DNA of 64,000 nt from Euborellia annulipes. Its lineage: Eukaryota > Arthropoda > Insecta > Dermaptera > Anisolabididae. The stretch lies in contig JAKCPI010009480.1 of the NCBI GenBank assembly GCA_023213315.1, forward strand, positions 124,001 through 188,000, given 5' to 3'. The notes under the pieces were generated by a model. The model did no database searches. It was not told the DNA's origin and saw only the letters and a list, made by a program, of their open reading frames with translations. Made by a program: the position numbers and the translations under genes. Positions 33,203-43,871 of the stretch are shown here, in pieces. The stretch's first letter is position 1; the number at the start of each line of letters is the position of its first letter.

Positions 33203-33956
33203 TTACCAGCCATGAGCGAGTCCACCATGGCCAAGAGCAAGACCACCATGGCCAAGAGCAAGACCACCGTGTCCAAGAGCAAGACCACCAAGACCAAGAC
33301 CACCATGTCCAAGAGCGAGTCCGGCTCCATGACCAAGAGCAAGACCTCCATATCCAAGACCAGCTCCATATCCAAGACCAGCAGGTGCCACGGCCACTGC
33401 AGCAGGGGCAGCATGGGCAGCTACAACGGGAGCAGCAGCAACAGCGGCAACTGGGGCGGCAACAGCAACGGGGGCAGCTTTAGCGGGAATAGTAATGGGA
33501 TGGACTCCTGGGGTCTTGTGCACAACAGCGTTGAATCCGTTGAGAGGATCAGCGGAATATTCGACGACACGTTTGCTACCGTCGGGTTCCACAAGGCTGT
33601 AACCTCCTTGGACAACATCTCCGTGACGGACTTCGGATTGAGATTTAACATCACCGGTGTAGGGATCATTGACTCCATAGTTAAAGGCGTAGTTGGCTGG
33701 GGCAGGCACTTTAGCGACAACTGCAGGGGCTGCTACAGCAACAGGGGCAGCATGAGCAACAGCAGCTCCAGCCCATGGGGCAGCAATTCCAGCGTGACCG
33801 ACACCCAATCCAAGACCAGCATGACCAATACCAATGCCACTGGCACTAGCCATAGCCACAAGGGTGGCGAGGACGACAAACTGAAACAATAAAAATAAAT
33901 CATTATTGATTCGCTCATTTTGTTTTAAATAATTCAATACCCACCTTAGCAGCCAT
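33203..33956 (-). CDS. RR-2 cuticular protein, gene 7 (Gly-rich tail)
   Basis: Exon 1 is 33945-33956 (MAAK), the intron 33881-33944 (64 bp, ending TTTCAG), exon 2 33203-33880; the product is 229 aa. Signal peptide about 1-18 ([13 protein letters not shown]), a Gly/Ala linker, RR-2 at about 66-125 ([29 protein letters not shown]). The tail is rich in Gly, Leu and His, built from [24 protein letters not shown] repeats, and ends AHGW. This tail differs from the Ala/Pro tails of genes 2-5 and may alter cuticle mechanics (inference). The 3'UTR keeps the ATACTTCAGCC block (33171-33189) although adjacent coding has diverged. AATAAA is at 33105-33110. Confidence 0.95.
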
Positions 33957-33994
33957 TTCTTTGTTTGTCACTGTATTGCAAATTGAATTCAAGT

Positions 33995-34098
33995 GTACCC
34001 ATCTACTCTCTGGGACACTCTTTTATACTGCTCGCATTTTCCGTGATCCCCCACCCTTTCACTGTTCTAGCTAGACAAGGACGTGTCTTCCGCCCTCT
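33995..34098 (-). promoter_or_regulatory. Promoter of CPR gene 7
   Basis: TATAAAAG at 34020-34027, 64 bp before the ATG. A TTTTCCGTGATCCCCCACC segment lies just upstream. The proximal box (TAGACAAGGACGTGTCTTCC) is at 34072-34098. I do not see the distal box found in genes 2-6. Confidence 0.7.
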
Positions 34099-34814
34099 AC
34101 AAAAAGCGTCTATTTTTAAAGTAACATATTTTACTTTCAATTTTTCTTTTTTGTTTCTTTTATTTTGTTGGTTTTTTCTTACATCTTTCATTTTCTGTAA
34201 TTGTTATTATAGGTTAATTTTGTTTTCAAGGATTTTCCAGAAAACTTATCCAAAAAATACTAATCCAGTTAATTTTTAAAATCATTATTATTCAATATTT
34301 TGAAAGCATAATACTCTGATGAATTTGATTCCACATAATATTTAAAATTAAATACAAGTAACCTTCAATTTAAAATATACTTTTTATTACACTAATTTAT
34401 TATTTAATTCAATCTTATCGAATACAAGCGAGCTATTGAAAGTTATGGATATAGCGACCATGTCAAATTCGCGGCTCGCGGAGCTCAGTTTTATCTGGAA
34501 TTCCAAAAAGACTGACTTATTTTGTCATTTTTGTGTTTTTAGTTAACTTTCGAAATGCTATCTTTTCTTCTTATATGGATGTTTATGTGAAAGTTATGTG
34601 TTGTGCGGTCAGTCACACCATATTTTTGACTATAGCTTGTTTCTTTTCATGCTTCGTTTTGACGAATTCATTTTTTATTCCAAACCTAAATTTATTTATT
34701 TTTTAAAATAGTTTTCGAGATTTATTTATTTGATCTCGATTTGGACTTGAATAATCATAGGAATATTTAACAAATTTTGCATATTTATTTTGCTTATGGG
34801 TCAAACATCTCTGG

Positions 34815-34925
34815 CCCTCGGCTGATATGGTAGAAGATCTCGAGCTTGATCCAAATGGAAGCAGCACACCGATGCTTCGCCAGATAAACTGAGACCCCGG
34901 GTTCGATTCCCGGGATCCTCTGAGA
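34815..34925 (+). mobile_element. tRNA-like SINE fragment
   Basis: CCTCGGCTGATATGGTAGAA, AGCAGCACACCGATGC and a B-box-like GGGTTCGATTCCCGGGA. The AGCACACCGATGC motif also occurs in the inverted repeat near 1310. It is not a clean cloverleaf. Confidence 0.45.
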
Positions 34926-36794
34926 TAGAGAAATATTTATATCTCATTACCATGACAACCATTACCTGGTATATGAATTACAAATTTCACCCCTCTAAAT
35001 CTCCCGAAACGTTCACTTCAGCGTGATTATGTACTAGACCATTTTTGTTTGTAATTTAATTTCGATTATTTTTGTATAGATGATTTTCGCAGAAAACCGC
35101 ATAGTTTTCAAGATATTTGCGAAAAACCATCTTCCCGCAACTTTACCGGCTTATTCCCGCCAAAGGCTCAGGTATTGGAACTGCTGACTCTAGAGTATCT
35201 TTCCATCACTAAAATGCAACCTATTCTGAAAATATTAACCTTCAGAAAACTCTTGCCCATTTTTGTCGCCAGCTCCTCCGACTATAATAGCATGAATCAG
35301 ATAACAATAACACTAAAAGACAAATTTAATTGTCCTATTATTAAAGGCAGTTAATAATTAATTTTGGTGAAAAAAAAAATTTATAATCTTTTGCTATGAA
35401 TGTATAATTAATTGAACAACTCTATTTCCTTCTAATTCTAATATTATATCATAAACTATTTTCCAATTTCCTTTTTAATATGCCAGGATACTATTCTGGC
35501 TAGTAAGGTCAATGTTGACGCCACTGACATTCACCGACACTACTCAGATCTTCGGCGTTGATTCAAATGTGTTGTCTGTTTGATTTTCCTAGGAGACATT
35601 CTCGCTGCTTTCTTTCTTTCTTTGATAACCGGTTACCAATTTTCATTAATTACATGTGCGCTCAATTTATTTCTACCAAATTTAATTTTCATTCACCTTG
35701 ACTTTTTTTTATTTTATTAGAAATGGGGTTTTATGAATGATAATATATATTTTTTTAGATAATATAAAAATCATTCGCCCACTTTTTACTCTTAAAAAAT
35801 TAAACATTCAAGGATGCTTTTTATAATCAAGTATGATATAAATTCCATCAGAACCAATTAAAATAACAAATCATATCACAAAATGTCGAAATTTTAATAT
35901 AAACTTTTGCTTCTCTTGACAAATTTTAAGTCTTAAAGTTTTTTAGTATTAGCCAACTGTTCCAGACCTTCGCTCTTTATTAATTATAGGCTATATCTTT
36001 TCTCTATTTTGTATATTAAATTGATTTTTTTGAATCTGGTTCTATTTAAATATGAAATTAATTTTCTTTAAAAATTTAATTAATTTTCAAATGTTCATTA
36101 GATTTTAAAAAACCTACTATTTGACCATGAAAACTACATTTAATCTAAATATATTTTTAGAAAGAGTGGTTCAATACCCCCGGACCTTTTTTTCTTTTTT
36201 TAGATATGACGTAATTTTATCGCGTGAGAGCGCTCGGCGGGAAATTCTAATTTGAAAGTTTAAGCCACTGTAGATTCCGAACGGCTAATCAGATCAGACT
36301 AAATTTGATCTCAATTTGTACAGAAAGAAAAACTTTAATTGACTATATAAAAAAAATACACATTAATTAATTCTATAATCAATTTTTTTCTCAAAAACCT
36401 CATTTTTTAAGCAAGAACTTATCAAAAAATTGACGAATATAATTTTAAAAAAATGGCTTTCACTAAAAACACAAAAGTAAAATCAGTATTAATTTAATAT
36501 TATATATTGTCTAAATTATAAAATAATTATTGGGAACAAAGTTAAAAAAATTCGTTCTAAATCAGGAAATTGTTGTTGACGTTGTTACGTTAAAATACCA
36601 GCGGCTCTGTAGACGACACAGTCAACATCGAATTTAAAATTGAAGTAATTAAATAAGGCTAATTAATTTATTAACAAAAATTAAAAAATTTCTTAAAAAA
36701 TAAAGACTTGTATTTCTAATTTCACCACTTTGTTAAGTCTTATTCCGAACTTTGGGTCGTAATTAGCTTAGCTAACTATGACCAGGGCTCTTAT

Positions 36795-36915
36795 TTTATT
36801 TTTTTTAAAGTTTTTTCGGCATCTTAGGCCGTATATAATATATTTATTTAAACTATTTGATATCTAAATGTTTTAAATAAATATTCATTGGACTGGACTT
36901 TTAATTAATCATACT
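36795..36915 (-). mobile_element. SINE family B fragment
   Basis: TTTTTTCGGCATCTTAGGCC, TATTTATTTAAACTATTTGA and ATTCATTGGACTGGAC, degraded. Confidence 0.45.
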
Positions 36916-37224
36916 GTATATCAATTTTTAAAGTAAAGTACGGTATATAAATTTATTTAAAAAAATTTGCTATAGGAAATATATTACAACAATTTACATA
37001 ATTAGGAACATTCAACTAATCTACTGATAAAATTAGTGATACTAGGCAAAAACTTAATAAATAAAGTATTTTCTTTTTTAAAATATCAATACAATAAAAT
37101 TGCAAAGTTGCTAGATCAAATTATCAAATTTTTTGATTTATAGAGCTTATAATATAACTAGTCATGGCTTGGATCCCTTGGATGGGGGGGGGGGGGGTTG
37201 AACCAAAAATCCCCTCCCGTAGAT

Positions 37225-37505
37225 ACGCCTATGTAACAAGGGCGGATGCAAGGGGGTAAAGGGGGTAATTACCCCCCTCCCCCCGAGATTTGAAAAAATA
37301 CCTTTTTTCGCAAAAAAATTTATTTTTAATATACAATTTTAAAAATTAATACTTAAAAATTTGATTTGTATTTATATTCTGGCAAACAAGTACAGAATGC
37401 GCCTTTAAATTACCGAAATTAAGAAAAAATAGTGTGCTGTGCGACCAGTCACACCAGATTCCCTCCCCCCCCCCCCCGAAAAACACCTCTGGATCCGCTC
37501 TTGCT
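37225..37505 (-). repeat. Interspersed repeat E, reverse copy
   Basis: GGGCGGATGCAAGGGGG, GGTAATTACCCCCCTCCCCCC, GTGTGCTGTGCGACCAGTC, C run, CCTCTGGATCCGCTCTTG. Confidence 0.6.
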
Positions 37506-38934
37506 ATATAACCACCTTATATTAATATATTTTATTATTATATTTTATTAGTTCTATTTTTTAAATTTAATTTAAAAAATAAAATATTAATAATTTGTTG
37601 AGAAATAAGCTTATGGTCAATATGGCCCCAAAGACTGTAGGGGAAAAAGAAAGATTGTTCGAAGGTTGAGAAATATTTTTTTGTTCTTTACCTTATATTT
37701 TATTCACTTCATGACATATCTGTCCTCACTAACTTTTGATCTATTTAAAGTTATTACTAATATAATTACTTGTGAATCTGATCATTATATTAAAAAAATG
37801 ATTGAGAGAAAAAAAAAGTTTAAATGTGAAGAGATCATCGTTGGAAATTTCTGGGATCGGTTCTCAAGCAAGAAAAAAAAAAGTAGATACATTTAATTCA
37901 CGATCATTATGAAATATATTTGAAAAGGTCAATTAATGACATCATTCTGTTTTATATATACAAAACATAAATTTTAATTAATTAAATTTTTAAAATTTTT
38001 TAATATTAAAAAAAAAATTATTTGACCATCCATTTGTTAGTTGCTTTTAAGGTCATACACGAAGGTGTATATATATATTTTTTTTTTTATTATTTATTAT
38101 TATACTCAATCAGCTTGCTAATTTACGAACTTATTTCGCAATCCTGGGAGGAGCCAATATTCCTAACCAGATAGGGAAAGTGCACCGACTCCTCCTCCAG
38201 TTCTCAGGAGTCATTTGATCCACAATAGGCTACGAAGCAGATGCAGATGTCGTTGCATATTAGCTGATTTCCTGCATCTATTTGCCTGCAGCTAAGGCGT
38301 TGCACGTTACTCTTGATCTTTGAAATGACATTGGCTCGTTTACTTTTTAGCACTCTCTTTATGTTTTTGCTTACTATAATTAAAATTCATTTTTATCATT
38401 TTCTTTCAAGTTCAATTGCCAATAAGCTTATTACTATTACACATAATATACTCTATATAAATAGCGTGTATCTAATTTTCATATCATTTATTATTCTGTT
38501 TACTTTGAGAAGTATCACAATAGATCATAGGCAAAAAAAAAATCGCATTTCATATATTAATTAGGCCATTCTCCATGTCTTTATGTTTAAATAAAATTCC
38601 TACATTCTTATTTTTTGACTAACAAACTCTCAGATAACTATCAGCCCGATAGCTTATTCATCAGATTTTATCTGAAAGTTATTTCATAATGAATTGCTTC
38701 AATAGAAAGAAAATGTCAGTTAGTTAATAGGAGATATTATAAAAGTTCTCCACTTTTTTTTTTATTAATTTTTAATTTCTTGTTACTTAACTAATATAAA
38801 ACTAGCTTTTTATCTCTAAAGACGGGATAATTTGCGCCAAACACTGTTAAAATTATGTGTTTCGGTTGTCTGCTCTTAGGATAAGATCCAAAAATCTCTC
38901 GAGTGTTATTCGAAATTTCGCCAACGAATTAAGA
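37506..38934. other. AT-rich intergenic sequence
   Basis: A less AT-rich segment at 38140-38310 is unassigned; otherwise nothing recognised. Confidence 0.4.
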
Positions 38935-39045
38935 AGTCTAGGCCCTTGACCTAAGGCTCAGAGCAACAGCTTCTGGTGCCAAATATCAAGGGTTCGCATT
39001 CCGTCCCAGCGGAACTTAATGGCGTCAGATGCCGAAAAAGTAAAA
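38935..39045 (+). mobile_element. tRNA-like SINE fragment
   Basis: GGCCCTTGACCTAAGGCTC, CAAGGGTTCGCATTCCGTCC, GATGCCGAAAAAGTAAAAAA. It lies next to an oppositely oriented SINE-A. Confidence 0.5.
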
Positions 39046-39075
39046 AAAAAGATGTTTTCATTTTGAAAGGAATTT

Positions 39076-39249
39076 TTTTTTATTTCATTTAAGGTCTTTT
39101 TCGGCATCGAAGGCCATTTAGAACCTGAACCCTATTTATTTCAATAGATTGGTAGCCAATACAATTTAAATAAATTTTGTCGCAAGGGATGCGAACCTGC
39201 GACCCTTGATACACATAGCATGCGAACCACTACACCAAGGCCGGAGGGC
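39076..39249 (-). mobile_element. SINE family A with target duplication
   Basis: TTTTGAAAGGAATTT (39061-39075) and TTTTGAAGGGACTTT (39250-39264) flank it with two mismatches. Head GCGACCCTTGATACACATAG, GAACCACTACACCAAGGCC. Confidence 0.75.
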
Positions 39250-39759
39250 TTTTGAAGGGACTTTATTTATTCAAAAATAGCCGGCACGACTCGCTCCACT
39301 TCATTTGAGAAATTTATTAAATTTATTGTTATTATTAAATGACTTTAATTTTTTCACAAGGTAGAACCCACTTGTTTCCAATGGATAAAATTCTGGATTT
39401 TCTGGAATTTGGAGCCACGCCATTTGGTGATTTGGAATTTGGGGAGAATTTTTTCTACACTCTATAACTTTCTCTATTAGAGTGCAAAAATTCATTTCGA
39501 AATTTCAACGGGAATGTGGTCAAACAGTGCGTGATACTTATTGAAAAACCCTATATAATAAATTATCTCAAATATTGAATAAAGAAATTATTAATGTTCA
39601 GGACTCATTTTGAAAACAAGGCGTTTTCTATTCATATCCTCCTAGCTTCTGGGCAAAAGGCAATTAAATAAAAAAAAAAAAACAAGATGTCCTAGGGTGG
39701 TAATTTTTTTGGATGGATAGAAATCATTCAATAATGAACACATTTATGAAACTTTTTTT

Positions 39760-40012
39760 TTTTTAAACACTCACACTTTTTTTTCCATTCACACTCATAT
39801 ACACAATCTTTTCGGCATCTTAGGCCATTAAAGACTTTAAACGATACTGGTTATTCGTAAATATATCTATTGGGGGTCCAGGCATTCTTATTTAAGCCAT
39901 TTGATATCTAAATGGCTTAAATAAAATCATCTTACTGCCTGGGATCCAAACCCTCGACCTTTGGTTTACAAGGCAGGCGCGCTACCAACTACTCCAAGCC
40001 CGAGGGCTTTAA
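39760..40012 (-). mobile_element. SINE family B, near full length
   Basis: AAACACTCACACTTTTTTTTCC, ACACAATCTTTTCGGCATC, ATTGGGGGTCCAGGCATTC, CTGCCTGGGATCCAAACCC and ACTCCAAGCCCGAGGGC on the reverse strand. Confidence 0.7.
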
Positions 40013-40478
40013 GAATCTTTATTTATCTTTGATTACGAATTATTTCAATTTTAATAAAATCTAAAGCTAAGAAGATTTTTAACTACCAACGTATTGAAAT
40101 AACAGGCTATGATGGCGAAAAAGACCTTAAACAAAAAAAAAATGATTTAAAATACTTTGAAGTCATTAAGTGGAAAATTATTCACGTTTACTTATGCTAA
40201 ATTTTAATATTTATTATAAATAAATCATGTTTAACTTCCCAAATTTTTAACTTTCATTTTTAATTCATTCATTAAGCCTAATTATAATAATTTTTTATTT
40301 ATCTTTTGAAAATCAGTAACACTTGTTTTTGCTTATTAGCATTCCTATTCGGCTATTATCTTTCATTGGCATTGAATTAATAAAAGCTTTTAATTAATTG
40401 ATTATTTAGTTTTTTATTTAAATATTTGTCTTAAATAGTAAATAAACAAATACTTTTCTTCTGCATAAAAAATAATAC
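40013..40478. other. Downstream of CPR gene 8
   Basis: AT-rich, nothing recognised. Confidence 0.5.
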
Positions 40479-40542
40479 TTTATTAAAATGACTTGAATAT
40501 AAATACAATTTAAAATAAATAATTTCTTAACCTAATGGAGTC

Positions 40543-41259
40543 TTAACCAAGGTAGGCCTTGTGAGCAAGAGGGGCGGCATAGCCAAGATGGGCAGCGGGG
40601 GCGGCATAGGCCAAGGGTGCGGCGATTTTAGCCACGGCGGGGGCGGCATAGGCCACAGGTGCGACAGCCTTAACAGCGACAGCGGCGGGCTCACGGTGTA
40701 CGACGGCGTTGAATCCATTGTGTGGGTCAGCAGTGTATTCGACGGTACGTTTGGTACCATCGGGTTCAACCAAACTGTAGCTTCCTTGGACGACATCTCC
40801 TTGACGAGCTTCATGTTGAGATTTTGAGTCACCAGTGAGATGGTCTTGGATGTCATAAGCGTAGCTGTATGAAGGGTTGGGGTCGTAGTCGGTATCAACA
40901 GCGACGGGGGCGGCAACTTTAGCGTAGGCAGGGCCGGCGGCATAGGCTACTGGGGCGGCGACCTTAGCGATGGCTGGGGCAGCATAAGCAGCAGGGGCGT
41001 AGGCAGCATGGGCGAGTCCTACGGGGGCGGCATAAGCTCGGGCAGCCAAAGGTGCTCCTGGGGCATAAACTGCCGGGGCTCCGATCACTCCTGCCTTGGC
41101 GACGGCCACCAGGGCAGCGAAAACGATCACCTGCAACCACAATAATAGCTTAGATATATGCACACAACACAAATTAAATATTAACGACCAATCACTAGGC
41201 ACTTTTGTACATCACTGTCACTTTGAAAAATCACTTGCACTACCTACCTTGTAGGCCAT
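40543..41259 (-). CDS. RR-2 cuticular protein, gene 8 (subfamily B)
   Basis: Exon 1 is 41248-41259 (MAYK), the intron 41131-41247 (117 bp), exon 2 40543-41130; the product is 199 aa. Signal peptide about 1-17 ([14 protein letters not shown]), then an AYAAP-rich linker, the acidic VDTDYDPNP lead-in and RR-2 at about 90-150 ([53 protein letters not shown]). The tail is short, with AAPVAYAAP repeats. Only gene 9 in the window has this core, so the two form a separate subfamily that kept the array's orientation and exon structure. AATAAA is at 40479-40484. Confidence 0.95.
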
Positions 41260-41316
41260 GATGTGTTCGTTGAGACTGTCTGTTCGAATACTTTGTCGAT
41301 CTTAACTAGGCCCGGG

Positions 41317-41322
41317 TTTATA
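41317..41322 (-). promoter_or_regulatory. TATA box of CPR gene 8
   Basis: TATAAA on the minus strand, 58 bp before the ATG, within AGAATATAAACCCGGG. The subfamily A proximal box is absent; a C-rich segment (TCGCCCCCCTCGC) lies upstream at about 41356-41370. Confidence 0.7.
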
Positions 41323-42302
41323 TTCTCTTAGCTTGGGGATGCTTTCGCAATCTCGCCCCCCTCGCACTTGCGGTTCCTCGGGCACAGAGAGATAGATCTA
41401 TAGAATAGAGGGACCTTTCACTGAAACTCTGTTGGCCGTCTGTCTGCTGTCGAAACTCTTTGAATGCCCTTTGGTCCATTGCGTTAGAAAGACTTTGACC
41501 TCACCACCCTCCGACCCTGAAGACCCTCAGATGATCAGAAGAATATGAAGACATCAGAACCTTGAAAACGAGTCATCTTCAATTAAGAAAAATTCTCTTA
41601 TTATAAAGGATAAATATTCGTCATTATATCATTTCATCATATCAAAATTTCAGTATCGCTATTTTATATTTTTTTTTTATACCATTATTTAGATATTTTT
41701 GAAAAGTAAGATCACATTTTTTACATTTTATGTCAAGCCATTCATAAATTTAGTATTTCTTTGATGCATCTGAGTAGCCCCACATTCATTAGCCTTCTTA
41801 AAATTATTATTAATAGGAAAGTAACCCCTGACACTTGCGTCGTGAAATAAAAGCTGCTCTATTCAAAGGGGCAGTAGCAATTTAATCGAATTAGAATCTA
41901 GATCACACCAATTCTCCTTTTCTCTTTTGATTATTCAATTAATAATATAATAATTATAACTTTTAGAGTAGATAAAATAATTTTTTTATTAAGACTTTCG
42001 ATTATTCTCTCTTCCTATAGATTGTATAATCAATCAAATCTGAAACTAGTTTAATAACTAAAAAATTGATTCTCATCTTTTTATAATTGACAAATTCGAT
42101 TATTTTATTAAGAAACTGATTACTTTGTCATATTACATATTATTAATTATATTTACTATTCCTCAAAATACTTTTAAAATTAATAAAAAAAATTTCCAGT
42201 TTGTGTTACTCTGAATGAGTATATAAATTAATTTCTAAAAAATATTTTTTTTCCTAATTTGTCTCTTCTTTCTAACATTGATGGAATATTTACCACCTAT
42301 TG
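41323..42302. other. Upstream of CPR gene 8
   Basis: The first 200 bp are less AT-rich and include TTTGACCTCACC (41514-41525), a nuclear-receptor-like half-site. The rest is AT-rich. Confidence 0.4.
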
Positions 42303-42489
42303 GAGCAAGACCGGTTCTAGGGGGGGGGGGCAGTGGGGGGCATATGCCCCAGGCGGCAGATATCAGTTGGGTGCAATTAAAGAAAGATTTGCTAAAAAAA
42401 ATAATATGAATTTTGTATAAAAAATTTTAAGGAGGAGGCGGCAAATTAAATTTTGCCCCCCACAAAATCTCCTAGTTCCGGTCCTGCAT
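42303..42489. mobile_element. MITE with GGACCGGAACTAGG-type ends
   Basis: AAGACCGGTTCTAGGGGGGG at the left, CTCCTAGTTCCGGTCCTGC at the right, with G- and C-rich interior and GGCGGCA motifs. A second, partial copy is at 63622-63705 (GCGCCGGAACTGGGG). Confidence 0.6.
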
Positions 42490-43013
42490 TGGAGTACAAG
42501 TTAAATGGAAGACAAATTGTATTAGGAAAATTTTTTCGTATCATGTTCATATTTGGACGACGTTATGCTTGTAGGAACCATGCGCCATTATGGTTGAAAT
42601 TGAAATCGAAAAATTGAGATAAGATCGCCATCTTGTGAGAAAAAAGATCTACCTCTTTATTTAAATCACAACATTTTTACTCTGTGCTGTTTTTTTTTTT
42701 TTTTTTTTTTGTATAAAACAAGAAAAAAAGTCATTGTCATTGGGTTTATTGACAAGTGTGCAAATGAAATGTCTGTCCCTTTTCTCAGATTTAGGTTAAT
42801 GGCGCTTGATTCCTTCATGCATTATATCGTCCATTTATGTTCTATCTGTGAGAATTCTAATTTTCTAATTATTGTCATTTCAATAATAGATTTATTTAAA
42901 AAAAAATTAAGACTTATTCGATAAATTGATGTTTTTTGGCTGTGGAGATTTACTCAGGATTCGCAGGGACTTTGCAGCAGGAGATTAAATAAAAAAATCT
43001 TTATTTAATTTTT

Positions 43014-43062
43014 TATTTGCCGACGTTTCGGTCGCCAATCACGACCTTCATCAGGGCAAATA
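43014..43062 (-). ncRNA. Hammerhead-like motif, left arm (opposite strand)
   Basis: Inverted copy of the motif at 43107-43155, with the same stem I, CTGATGA, stem II and GAAACGTC on the minus strand. Confidence 0.55.
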
Positions 43063-43106
43063 TTGTTAATTATACATCAAGATATAAGATCGTGTATAAT
43101 TAACAA

Positions 43107-43155
43107 TATTTGCCCTGATGAAGGTCGTGATTGGCGACCGAAACGTCGGCAAATA
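43107..43155 (+). ncRNA. Hammerhead-like motif, right arm
   Basis: Stem I TATTTGCC pairs with GGCAAATA (8 bp) around core CTGATGA (43115-43121), stem II GGTCG/CGACC, GAAA (43140-43143) and the triplet GTC. Between GAAA and GTC stem III is reduced to ACGU, which is self-complementary and could pair only between two molecules. Confidence 0.6.
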
Positions 43156-43228
43156 AAAAATTAAATAAAGATTTTTTTATTTAATCTCCTGGCTGCAAAG
43201 TCCCTGCGAATCCTGATTAAGACTTATT

Positions 43229-43667
43229 TTTTACTTGTATTTTTACTATAAACACTAAAATTTTCATAAATTTCAGTAAAATCTTAAACTAAAATTTTTT
43301 ATTTGGGACACTTATTATCTAATTTCCTTTTTGCTCAGGGGCCCACATCTTGTGGGTACGTGGATGGCGACCACGAGCTACCCGAGCTGGGACTGGCAGT
43401 CCTTCTATTCTTTACATGCCAGTACCTTCCTTCTATATTTTCAACTGGCGTCAGACCGTGCGACGGGCCGGCCTGTTCTATTTCTTCCAGTCGTAAAAAA
43501 AAAAACATTCCACCGACCCCTTTACCGACGACCCCGCACCGCGGGAATAATAACGGCAAAGAAAGAAGAAGATTATCTAATTTCCTTTTATTTTTTTCCA
43601 ACTCATTTAATACTTTGCAAAAAAATTATTTCAAAAAAACTTGATAAATTTTATTAAAATAAAGTTT
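43229..43667. other. Unassigned GC-richer segment
   Basis: 43335-43560 is GC-rich with overlapping open frames on both strands, none recognised. Probably transposon-derived. Confidence 0.3.
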
Positions 43668-43679
43668 AAACAGGATCTG

Positions 43680-43859
43680 GCCCCTGGGCCTTGATGTAGT
43701 GGTTAGCATGCTGGCCATTTGTATCGCGAGTTCATATCCCGTCCCATGCGACAAAAATTTATTTAAATTGTATTGGCTATCAATCAATTTAAATAAATAG
43801 GGAAGGGGATCTAAATGGCCTTTGATGCCGAAAAAGACCATAAATGAAATAAAAAATAA
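43680..43859 (+). mobile_element. SINE family A with target duplication
   Basis: AAACAGGATCTG (43668-43679) and AAACAGGATTTG (43860-43871) flank a full unit: CTTGATGTAGTGGTTAGCATG, GAGTTCATATCCCGTCCC, TGATGCCGAAAAAGACC tail. Confidence 0.8.
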
Positions 43860-43871
43860 AAACAGGATTTG

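Larger units (their letters stand above)
34099..37224. other. Long gap between subfamilies A and B, left part
   Basis: Holds only degraded repeat pieces (34590-34627, 34815-34925, 36795-36915). No CPR remnant seen. Confidence 0.45.
42919..43215. mobile_element. Hairpin PLE-derived element with 13-bp target duplication
   Basis: Near-perfect inverted arms span 42955-43076 and 43093-43215 around a 16-bp loop. The direct repeat ATTAAGACTTATT flanks the insertion at 42906-42918 and 43216-43228. A 36-bp stub precedes the left arm, as in the 52-kb element. It has no coding capacity. Confidence 0.8.

Noticed and set aside
43303..43644. Possible gene in the GC-richer segment
   Set aside because: Three overlapping frames of similar length with no recognised motif, splice sites or promoter.
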